Assembly: GCF_029338275.1 (NCBI RefSeq)
Contig: NZ_CP119789.1
Coordinates: 1,860,001-1,924,000 of the forward strand
Reading direction: 5' to 3'
Length of the DNA stretch: 64,000 nt
Origin: Haloarcula ordinaria
GTDB taxonomy: Archaea; Halobacteriota; Halobacteria; Halobacteriales; Haloarculaceae
Part shown: piece after piece, positions 9,576-16,669 of the stretch
How the letters are laid out: each line of letters opens with the position of its first letter
Numbering within the stretch: the stretch's first letter is position 1
Notes under the pieces: model-generated
What the model was told of the DNA's origin: nothing
Database searches by the model: none
Seen by the model: the letters and a program-made list of their open reading frames with translations, nothing else
Translations under genes and position numbers: made by a program

Positions 9576-10850
9576 ATGCTCAGGTCAGCAGAAGCCTTCA
9601 TCCGTGAGTGTCGAGACCGCGATTACGCAGAGTCGACAATCGAGACCCATACCAGCTCCTTAGAGGTGTTCTCTGAGTGGATTGAAACTCAAGAGGTTTC
9701 CGTAACGGAGTGTAGGGCATCTGAGATAGAAGAATTCATCCAATGGGTTAAGCGACGGAAGTCAATACCCTACGGTAATATCCGCTCAGATGTCTTCTGG
9801 AGTCTTAAGAAGTATTTCGCGTATCTGGTCGAAGAAGAAGAGATACACCAGAATCCATGTGACCATGTGGACATTGTGGACTGCATCATTCTGGATGACG
9901 CTTCTCGATATCTCCAGCGGACCAGAGCAACGAAAGCCGAAGGGACAATCCAGAATCGAGAACTGGGCCTCATTCAGTTCACGGAGTGGGTTGAAAACCA
10001 GACTGAAGAGAGTCTTGAGGATTTCACACCCCTTAGACTCGAAGACTACGCGATACATCTGAAGCAGAAGGGATACGGAGATACGACAGTCAAAGACAAG
10101 TTCGCGGCTGTCTCGATGCTGTACCAGTTCTTGCATGACAAAGCAAACGTCATAGACGAGAACCCAGCAGAGGAGGTCAATCTGAACCAAGCGGACATCG
10201 TCGATTATCGGAACCCAACCAAGAAGAGCGACAAACTCGCCGAGGATATCCCGTACGTAACCAGAGAGCAGAAAGAGGCGATGAAGGAGCACTGTCCCGG
10301 TCCTAAGACGCGGAACGAACTGCTGATTGAGTTGATGTGGCAAACCGGTCTCCGACGTGAGGAAGCTGCGGATATAGCCCTTGACAACCTCGATAGGGAG
10401 AATCGAGAGATTCAGATTCGAGGAAAGAACGACAAGAATCGGATTGTCTTCTATCAACCGACTCTCGATACGCTTCTGCAAATCTGGCTTGATGGAGGTT
10501 ATCGTCAGTGTTACAACTGGGCTGAGAAATCGGATCACCTCTTCGTATCTGAGCGAAGTGGTCGACTCAACCCTCATCAAATCAACCAAGTCATCGTAAA
10601 GGCCGCGAAGAACGCAGACATTCAGTCGAAGATGTATACTGACGGCAACGGCCAGAACAGATACAAAATCACTGCTCACTCTCTGCGGCACGGATTCGCA
10701 GTGCAATCTCTGAAGAACGGGATGGACATCAAGACGCTAGCCGATATTATGGGCCATGAGAGTCTTGACACGACGAAGCAGTATCTCCGGTTGATTACTG
10801 ACGACCTCCGAGAACGCTATCGGAAGTACGGGCCTGAGGGGACGGTGTAG
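9576..10850 (+). CDS. Tyrosine recombinase/integrase with two core-binding domains
   Basis: 424 residues, about 100 longer than typical XerC/D enzymes. The C-terminal catalytic domain has the expected residues: Arg260 (TGLRREE), a Lys in the beta-hairpin (IRGKNDKNR), His368 and Arg371 (HSLRH), His394 (MGHESLD) and nucleophile Tyr403. The N-terminal half holds two similar core-binding-like units, residues ~5-105 and ~115-215. Both have the pattern T-I-x(10)-F-[ST]-E-W-[IV] followed by a K[YF]/[LM]YQF-type helix and a [NQ]NP segment. It is the likely enzyme for insertion at the creatininase site, supported by its place next to attL. It sits in an operon with the RHH protein and the HNH-like protein. 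Confidence 0.93.
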   Translation: MLRSAEAFIRECRDRDYAESTIETHTSSLEVFSEWIETQEVSVTECRASEIEEFIQWVKRRKSIPYGNIRSDVFWSLKKYFAYLVEEEEIHQNPCDHVDIVDCIILDDASRYLQRTRATKAEGTIQNRELGLIQFTEWVENQTEESLEDFTPLRLEDYAIHLKQKGYGDTTVKDKFAAVSMLYQFLHDKANVIDENPAEEVNLNQADIVDYRNPTKKSDKLAEDIPYVTREQKEAMKEHCPGPKTRNELLIELMWQTGLRREEAADIALDNLDRENREIQIRGKNDKNRIVFYQPTLDTLLQIWLDGGYRQCYNWAEKSDHLFVSERSGRLNPHQINQVIVKAAKNADIQSKMYTDGNGQNRYKITAHSLRHGFAVQSLKNGMDIKTLADIMGHESLDTTKQYLRLITDDLRERYRKYGPEGTV

Positions 10851-10855
10851 TTCGC

Positions 10856-11071
10856 ATGTGTGGTGAGGAGGTAGACGACCCCAGACATGCATGTGCAGCC
10901 TGCGGTGAGTACAAGCCGAATCTCGTGGCTCACCACGTCTCATACAAGGAGAACATCCGTGTCCCAGTCTGCAAGACCTGTCACCCGAAGATCCACCTAA
11001 CAGACCAGTATCCAGAACTGACACCAGACCTAACGAGGAAAGAAGCTGAAAAACGAGGCTTGCTCGACTGA
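10856..11071 (+). CDS. Small HNH-like zinc protein
   Basis: 71 residues, starting 5 bases after the integrase stop. It has paired cysteines CAAC and CKTCH, with LVAHHVSY between them and a terminal HPKIH. This spacing is typical of HNH/zinc-finger endonuclease folds, with His-His as the likely catalytic centre. The length is short even for a minimal HNH enzyme. It may nick DNA during integration or be a DNA-binding zinc protein. The tight linkage to the integrase is the main clue. Confidence 0.7.
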   Translation: MCGEEVDDPRHACAACGEYKPNLVAHHVSYKENIRVPVCKTCHPKIHLTDQYPELTPDLTRKEAEKRGLLD

Positions 11072-11130
11072 GGCGTCTGAACTTCCGAAGTTGCACAGAT
11101 TGAAGAGTCCGCCACCCTCCAGCAGAATGT

Positions 11131-11901
11131 ATGTATCTAGCCGACCACACCTGGCCGGAACTCGGGGATTACTTCGAGGACAAATCCTTGGCACTGGTTC
11201 CACTTGGCTCAACTGAGCAACACGGACCTCATCTTCCTGAGGGGACGGATCACCTGATCGCAGAGGGTTTTGCACGAGAAGCTGCTGAAAGAACTGGCTA
11301 CCTCTGTACGCCGACTATCAATATCGGAGTAAGTCCTCACCACAGGCAGTTTCACGGAACGATGTGGGCTGACGCTCCTGTCTTTCGAGACTACGTAGAG
11401 TCGATAACACGAAATCTGGCATACCACGGGATAGACCGAGTCATCTATGTCAATGCTCATGGCGGAAACATAGAACATCTCCGTGAGGTTGGTAGACGGC
11501 TTCGTGATGAGGAGGTACTCTATGCGATAGAATGGATGTGGAACGATAGTATCCCTGACCTCGTGGATGACTTGTTTGAGCAGAATGGGCCACATGGAGG
11601 TCCGAAGGAAACAGCGATGATCCAGCACCTCAGGCAAGAACTGGTCCGTGAGGATCGTCTGGAAGATGCGAGAGATGGAGGGGTGGCGAGCGTTGATGAA
11701 GCTGACACAGAGAAATTTGGATCGCGTACATTCTACGATGCTGCTGATAATACGGACAACGGCGTCTTAGGAGACCAAACAGATGCTACTGCAGAGAAGG
11801 GTGAGCAAATGTTCGAGGCTGCTACAGAACAACTCGTCAAACTCTGCGACTGGCTCGATTCCCAGGACTTCCAGGACCTCATGCCGAAAGAGCACGTATA
11901 G
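11131..11901 (+). CDS. Complete creatininase-family amidohydrolase carried by the element
   Basis: 256 residues, the same length as the reconstructed host gene. It is similar along its whole length: about 109 of 135 residues match in the N-terminal part by my count, fewer in the C-terminal part. The metal and active-site motifs are intact: TEQHGPHLPEGTD, HHRQFHG, NAHGGN, NGPHGGPKETA, and the common end PKEHV. Codon use is AT-rich like the element, not like the host, so it has long been part of an AT-rich replicon. At the codons matching the att core it reads TAGAATGGA instead of TCGAGTGGA, while still encoding EWMW. It most likely replaces the function of the disrupted host gene. The substrate is unknown. 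Confidence 0.92.
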   Translation: MYLADHTWPELGDYFEDKSLALVPLGSTEQHGPHLPEGTDHLIAEGFAREAAERTGYLCTPTINIGVSPHHRQFHGTMWADAPVFRDYVESITRNLAYHGIDRVIYVNAHGGNIEHLREVGRRLRDEEVLYAIEWMWNDSIPDLVDDLFEQNGPHGGPKETAMIQHLRQELVREDRLEDARDGGVASVDEADTEKFGSRTFYDAADNTDNGVLGDQTDATAEKGEQMFEAATEQLVKLCDWLDSQDFQDLMPKEHV

Positions 11902-12031
11902 AATCGGTTAATCGACGTAGAGAGCGTTCATCTAACCTATTTTGAATAGATTTGATAACCGTGGTTTGTATCTCTATTTCCTGAATCGGCTTGTGATACC
12001 GTAACACAGCCGATTCTTGGAGAGATTCGCT

Positions 12032-12541
12032 ATGACAGAAAACTCAGCAGACGAGAGTATCTCCAGCCGGTCATGTGACCACTGCGGTTCCTGGTCGGCT
12101 GTCGGCGTTGAATACTACGAACAGTATCGAGTGCCAGAGGAATTTGACAATCTTTGTCGAGATTGTGCCAAGGAGATGAATACCCACACGGCGGGGGAGA
12201 TGTCCGATGAAGAGTTAGTAGCCGCGATAATGGACGACTCGATAGGTTATGCGAGTCCCACACATGCAGCGACGCACGTTGCAGATTTCCGTGACGGCGG
12301 CACGGAGGCATACTGTGAACGTGGGGCTGCAGTGTTCGACAGAGATCTGGATACTCTGATTGAGTCGGCCAGAGCGCACTGGCTCCGAATAGAGCAAGGC
12401 AATCCTGAGAAAGCAGAACAGTTGCTCGACACCGTGAATCAGTGGCGAGAGGTCGAGGAACAAGAAGGGCCAGCGGCGAGCATGGGTATCTCGGTCTTGT
12501 ATCCGACCCACTCGCCCGCAGGAGGGAGTGGAGATGAATGA
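12032..12541 (+). CDS. Hypothetical protein with N-terminal CxxC zinc finger
   Basis: 169 residues from the ATG at 12032 (a TTG five codons upstream is possible). The N-terminus has CDHCGSW and, about 30 residues on, CRDCAKEM, which together can hold one zinc. The rest is acidic with no domain I recognise. It is the first of five overlapping genes (12032-13876) that are surely one transcript. The likely promoter is the AT-rich stretch 11940-12000. Function unknown. Confidence 0.65.
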   Translation: MTENSADESISSRSCDHCGSWSAVGVEYYEQYRVPEEFDNLCRDCAKEMNTHTAGEMSDEELVAAIMDDSIGYASPTHAATHVADFRDGGTEAYCERGAAVFDRDLDTLIESARAHWLRIEQGNPEKAEQLLDTVNQWREVEEQEGPAASMGISVLYPTHSPAGGSGDE

Positions 12542-12755
12542 CGTAATCTGTGGACTCTGTGGAGAGCCCTGGGAGTTCTACTACCTCACCCACGAGATGC
12601 CCGATACCGAGAAAGAAGACGTTCTGCAGGGCAACGGTTGCCCGGCCTGTTCGTGGGGCAGCAGTGACCGAGCCACTGGAGAGCACCAGCTCGAACGAGT
12701 TCAATCCATCCAGCAAAATACAGACCTAGACCCGACGAGGTACGCCAGTCTATGA
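12534..12755 (+). CDS. Small zinc-finger protein
   Basis: 73 residues from the ATG at 12534, overlapping the previous gene by 8 bases. Cysteines CGLCGEPW and, some 30 residues later, CPACSWGS form two CxxC knuckles. No further domain is recognisable. The stop overlaps the next start (ATGA), indicating translational coupling. Function unknown. Confidence 0.65.
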   Translation: MNDVICGLCGEPWEFYYLTHEMPDTEKEDVLQGNGCPACSWGSSDRATGEHQLERVQSIQQNTDLDPTRYASL

Positions 12756-13306
12756 GCACCCGATGTCAAGTCCGGTTTACGGAGAACGGTTCTGACCGAG
12801 TCGCTCAGGTATACCGTCACTCAGATGGCTACCCTGGAAGCGTGCTCTCGCTGCTGGAACGCCTCCAAGAGTTGCTACACACTACTGGGACTCAACGGGA
12901 CGCGAGTTACGCAGCGGCACAGTTCATCTTCATCGACAAACTCTGGTACATGGAACGGACCTTCCGCTGTCGGGATGGCGTCTACAATGACTTACCTGAC
13001 TCGATTGTCGGAGTTCTAGAACCGGAAGACTGGAAGGATAAACAGGTCACACCGTCCTACTTCCTTGGTCACGGTGTCGAAGACCCCTCTCATGGTATCC
13101 ACGGCGATGAAGAATACCTGTATGTCGTCGAACTTCCCACGAGAAGCCCCTTCGACGAGCCCAGTGAATGGAGGATCAAGGTCAGCAAGCACTGCGGCTT
13201 CCCAAGATGGGAAGACGAAGGAATCCAGAAATCCTTCGAGGTCGCAGATTGGCAGTTCGAGGGCACGTTAGAACAAGCGATAGCGAAGGTTGGTAGCGAT
13301 GATTGA
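12752..13306 (+). CDS. Hypothetical protein of the small-gene operon
   Basis: 184 residues. It starts on the ATGA overlap with the previous gene. The N-terminus STRCQVRFTENG continues into VAQVYRHSDGYPGSV, which looks like a compact alpha/beta domain; I recall similar proteins on haloarchaeal plasmids and proviruses but cannot assign a function. It overlaps the next gene by 8 bases. The coding is supported by the tight operon arrangement. Confidence 0.65.
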   Translation: MSTRCQVRFTENGSDRVAQVYRHSDGYPGSVLSLLERLQELLHTTGTQRDASYAAAQFIFIDKLWYMERTFRCRDGVYNDLPDSIVGVLEPEDWKDKQVTPSYFLGHGVEDPSHGIHGDEEYLYVVELPTRSPFDEPSEWRIKVSKHCGFPRWEDEGIQKSFEVADWQFEGTLEQAIAKVGSDD

Positions 13307-13595
13307 TGACGAGCCGGAAGTAGATGTGCCTGAGGATTGGGTCACGGAAACCTGCCGATTCAGCGGGAATTTTAAGCTTATCGCAGAATTCGAGCACAAA
13401 GAAACCGGAGCCGAAGTGAGGGTCACTCCCTACAAGACCTACTCGCAGCCCGGCTTCTGCAACGCTCATCGCGTTATCCTCGTCCATGCAGAAGACGGAG
13501 TTGAAGAAGTGGCTGTAGGCATGGAGGTTGAGCATGTCGAAGATGCTGAGGAAGCCGCCGTTACGAAGATGGAGGAATTCAGATGCTCACAATGA
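13299..13595 (+). CDS. Small protein, paralogue A
   Basis: 98 residues from the ATG at 13299; a TTG at 13290 is an alternative. It shares with the next gene an order of motifs: a short basic beta stretch (EVRVTPYKT), then AHRVIL, then an acidic helix ending in D-A-x(3)-A. The C-terminus has MEVEHVEDAEEAA, which recurs in a remnant at 16510. It overlaps both neighbours. Function unknown. Confidence 0.6.
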   Translation: MIDDEPEVDVPEDWVTETCRFSGNFKLIAEFEHKETGAEVRVTPYKTYSQPGFCNAHRVILVHAEDGVEEVAVGMEVEHVEDAEEAAVTKMEEFRCSQ

Positions 13596-13876
13596 CTCCA
13601 ACACCAAAAGACGACGAACTGCCCGATAGATGGGAAGCGACAATAGCCGAACTCGTCGAGCACAATACTCTCTGTGCCGTTTACGAATTAGAGGGTTCGG
13701 AGAAGATGATTCGTATCGTTCCAATTCCGACTGACCGGGTAGCTGACTACACGCACTCGCATCGGGTGATCCTCGAAACTCCTGAGAGGTGGAAAGAGGT
13801 CGTTGCTGAGGGAGAAGATATCGATGATGTACTGGATGCGAAATTGGCTGCGGTTGAATTGATGAGGCATAAATAA
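13583..13876 (+). CDS. Small protein, paralogue B
   Basis: 97 residues, overlapping paralogue A by 13 bases. It has the same layout: MIRIVPIPTD, then SHRVILETPE, then EDIDDVLDAKLAAVELM. It is therefore probably a tandem duplicate that has diverged. It is the last gene before the oppositely oriented GmrSD gene. Function unknown. Confidence 0.6.
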   Translation: MLTMTPTPKDDELPDRWEATIAELVEHNTLCAVYELEGSEKMIRIVPIPTDRVADYTHSHRVILETPERWKEVVAEGEDIDDVLDAKLAAVELMRHK

Positions 13877-13951
13877 GGACCCCATCATCTATACAAGTGA
13901 TATTTTTTACTTCCAAATAATTATCGAGAGTATCTACCTATCTGATGGCGG

Positions 13952-16417
13952 TTATAAAGTGCTAATTAGAAGGCGTTTCTCGAATTCTTCATCGATTTGT
14001 TCCTGAAGGTCTGCACGAACTGCGCCTTCATCTGCACCCAAACCGAATTCATCGTCACCTGTCTCAAACTCCAACGTTTTCAGGACGTCAAGCAATAGCT
14101 CAACTCGACGGTCCTTCATGGCCTCATAGGTCCAAAATGAATTAAAGTACTCAGTGATCTCATCGTCAAGTTCGGTTCGATCAGCCTCATCATCGTTGGC
14201 CTCACTAAATTGATTGCTGAGTGCTCGGAATTTCTCGTGATCAATGGACCCATCTTCTGCGGTAAAGTAGCGGTTTGGATAGATGCTATTGAAATACTCG
14301 ACATTTTCATGGTATCGTGGCATCTTCTCTGCCAGGGGCCGATTGCTAGCACTAATATTGTCACTATCTCGTAATAGCAGGAAATTAGCAATATCGTCGA
14401 TAAACCGTTGAGCGATGAGCTCCTCGACTTTTTCTATGACTTGTTCCTCTTCGTCCTCCAACTCATCTTCTTGCACAAGGGAGAGGTACCGCCTTATTTC
14501 GTCGGCGAGTTCACTATCGTTCTCTTCAAGATTGAAAAATTTCGGTAGCCAGACTGGATTTTCTTTGTCGTAGATCGGGGTTTGGGGTAGGACGTGTTCT
14601 AGATCTATCTGCCCCATATCGAGTTGCCGATCCAAGATCTCCGCTTCACGGTAGCGCTCGTGGGTGATGCGGCCAAACAGAAGTTTCACTGGTTTTGTAT
14701 TCCAGTTCTGGGCTTGGGTTATGATGTCGACGAAGCGGTCACCGAACAGCGTAGGCGTGGAAGACCTTATTTCAGTGATAAGGTACTGGTTGATCTGCGC
14801 GTAGACATCATCAGGGGGAACTTCGTCTGCGAGTGGAGATAACCCGAATTCGTGGACAGCGTCGATGAAGATCTCACTGAAGATGTTGGGTCTCTCAGAG
14901 GCGAGAAGACGCCGGAAATTCAATTTTTCAATTGTATCTATAACCTTTCGGAAACTCGCTGCTCGATCCTCGGACCTATCTCCCGTATAGTAGTACAGGG
15001 CCAGCACTAATGGCCGCCACTGCTGCATTTGCTGATCGTTTAACCTGACAAGAATCTCTTGCACTTCCTTAGTATGGGCGGCAAGATTCAGATCTTCGTG
15101 GTTGAGATCAGGATCCGTGATATGCTTGAAGTATTCGACGAAGTCCTCGGCTTTCCTGACGAACTCTTTTGTCTCTTCAAAATCGTCATTGTCCAGACGG
15201 GGCTTCACGCTGTCTTCATTGATTCTACGAGTATCAAATGCGTTCGTCAATTGGCTACTCGCCCATCCAATCGTATCGACGTCTTCATCAACAATACTCA
15301 GATAAATAGAAAGATAGTCATCAATACGGTCTCCTTCGCCAGCAAATTCAGAGACAATCTTCTCCCATTTTTTAATGAAGTCATCTTTGTCATCGGTATC
15401 GTAGAACGCATTTACCACAGCAGAGCGTATCCGGTCGATTTTAGTGAGATCTACGCCCCGGTCGTTCAAGATCTCAAAGATTTGCATACGGAAATCCGGT
15501 GCAGAGTCCTGAATAACGTACTCCCCTACATGAAATGCATGCTGAATGTACTCACTGATGTTCAGTAGTGCAACCACGGCCTGATCCGGCTCCTCAGCGC
15601 TCTCGACGATGCCGGAGATCTTCCGATGGTAGAATTCATAAGCACTCAGCAACTTCTCGTGGGAGTCGTATAATCGGAAAAACGAGGAGGACCGCAACCC
15701 ACCTGGATCTATTGACGCAATTTCCTCCTCCGTGATCCCCAACCGTTCAATGCACTGAGATACGCGGATCGCATTGTTGTTGTTACCATGGATATCAAAT
15801 TCAATCTTGTCAGATGTGAGGTAGTCCAACTGCTCCTCTGATCCCAGAATTAGGGCCTCAAAGAACTCCTTATCATGCTTATTAAGCTCGAGTCGCGGCT
15901 CCTTACCAGACATTGAAGTTACATACAGAAGCTTATCGATGAGGTCTATCCCGTTGCTCCGAAATTTAGTGACCTCGTCGTCGTTAATCGTATCTGGGTT
16001 AATTCCCTGCAGATGTTCCATGATAACTCGGAGAAGGATGTGTGTCGTTGTGAGACGTTGTTGCCCGTCAATGACATCGTAGGCCTCACTATCCTTGTCC
16101 ACAGCGAAATACATCGTGCTAAAGAAAACGTCGGAAATATTGTCCTGACCGGTGACCAGATCAGCATCGACGAATTGCTCGATGTCCAACCAAAATTGTT
16201 TGTGGTGCTCATCCCGCCATGAATAAGAGCGCTGGTACTCCGGAATTCTGAATTGTTGATCTTCGAGGACCTGCCCCAACTCCCGCTTGTGCATGTCGAA
16301 GTTCTTCTCTGCATTCTTTTTCATCACTTTGCCGTCGCCAACATCGTGAATCGGGAGCTCTTTTTTCTGCTCGTAGTCAATGAAAACAGAATATAAGTCG
16401 TCAGCGTCGTCTGACAT
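13952..16417 (-). CDS. GmrSD-type (DUF262/DUF1524) restriction protein
   Basis: 821 residues. The N-terminal DUF262 domain has the signatures IPEYQRSYSW (58-67) and DGQQRLTTT (from 117); in the family this part binds and hydrolyses nucleotide. The C-terminal DUF1524 domain has the HNH-type nuclease motif LEHVLPQTP with His608. This single-chain layout matches the fused GmrSD class of type IV enzymes that cut modified phage DNA. The length suits a full fusion. No partner gene is adjacent, as expected. It lies in the opposite direction to the small-gene operon and appears to interrupt a run of small paralogues (see 16510). Confidence 0.88.
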   Translation of the reverse strand: MSDDADDLYSVFIDYEQKKELPIHDVGDGKVMKKNAEKNFDMHKRELGQVLEDQQFRIPEYQRSYSWRDEHHKQFWLDIEQFVDADLVTGQDNISDVFFSTMYFAVDKDSEAYDVIDGQQRLTTTHILLRVIMEHLQGINPDTINDDEVTKFRSNGIDLIDKLLYVTSMSGKEPRLELNKHDKEFFEALILGSEEQLDYLTSDKIEFDIHGNNNNAIRVSQCIERLGITEEEIASIDPGGLRSSSFFRLYDSHEKLLSAYEFYHRKISGIVESAEEPDQAVVALLNISEYIQHAFHVGEYVIQDSAPDFRMQIFEILNDRGVDLTKIDRIRSAVVNAFYDTDDKDDFIKKWEKIVSEFAGEGDRIDDYLSIYLSIVDEDVDTIGWASSQLTNAFDTRRINEDSVKPRLDNDDFEETKEFVRKAEDFVEYFKHITDPDLNHEDLNLAAHTKEVQEILVRLNDQQMQQWRPLVLALYYYTGDRSEDRAASFRKVIDTIEKLNFRRLLASERPNIFSEIFIDAVHEFGLSPLADEVPPDDVYAQINQYLITEIRSSTPTLFGDRFVDIITQAQNWNTKPVKLLFGRITHERYREAEILDRQLDMGQIDLEHVLPQTPIYDKENPVWLPKFFNLEENDSELADEIRRYLSLVQEDELEDEEEQVIEKVEELIAQRFIDDIANFLLLRDSDNISASNRPLAEKMPRYHENVEYFNSIYPNRYFTAEDGSIDHEKFRALSNQFSEANDDEADRTELDDEITEYFNSFWTYEAMKDRRVELLLDVLKTLEFETGDDEFGLGADEGAVRADLQEQIDEEFEKRLLISTL

Positions 16418-16509
16418 ACTCTGTTTGTCTGGGACTGGGCATATAGCATTAACGTCAGAAATACTGGCCAGTGTTTAGAGAAGAGTGCGGTGGCCACTGT
16501 GTCGGGTTG

Positions 16510-16644
16510 ATGCTTGAAATCCTCTCAAAGGCAAAGGAAGATATAGTAATCTCCAGAGATATCTACTCAGATCCCTCTCTGGAGGTCGAGCACGTCAAAG
16601 ATGCAGAGGAAGTAGCACGAACTGCGATGACAGCTCACCCCTGA
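16510..16644 (+). pseudogene. Remnant of a small paralogous gene
   Basis: A 44-codon frame whose second half reads LEVEHVKDAEEVA, nearly the same as MEVEHVEDAEEAA in the gene at 13299-13595. The first half does not match, so it is a truncated or rearranged copy. It lies just upstream of the GmrSD start on the other strand, while the intact paralogues lie just past the GmrSD stop. This suggests the GmrSD gene was inserted into a tandem array. No promoter or ribosome site is evident. The rest of 16418-16669 shows nothing else. Confidence 0.5.
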
Positions 16645-16669
16645 CACGAGAGACAGATAGGACAGATTC

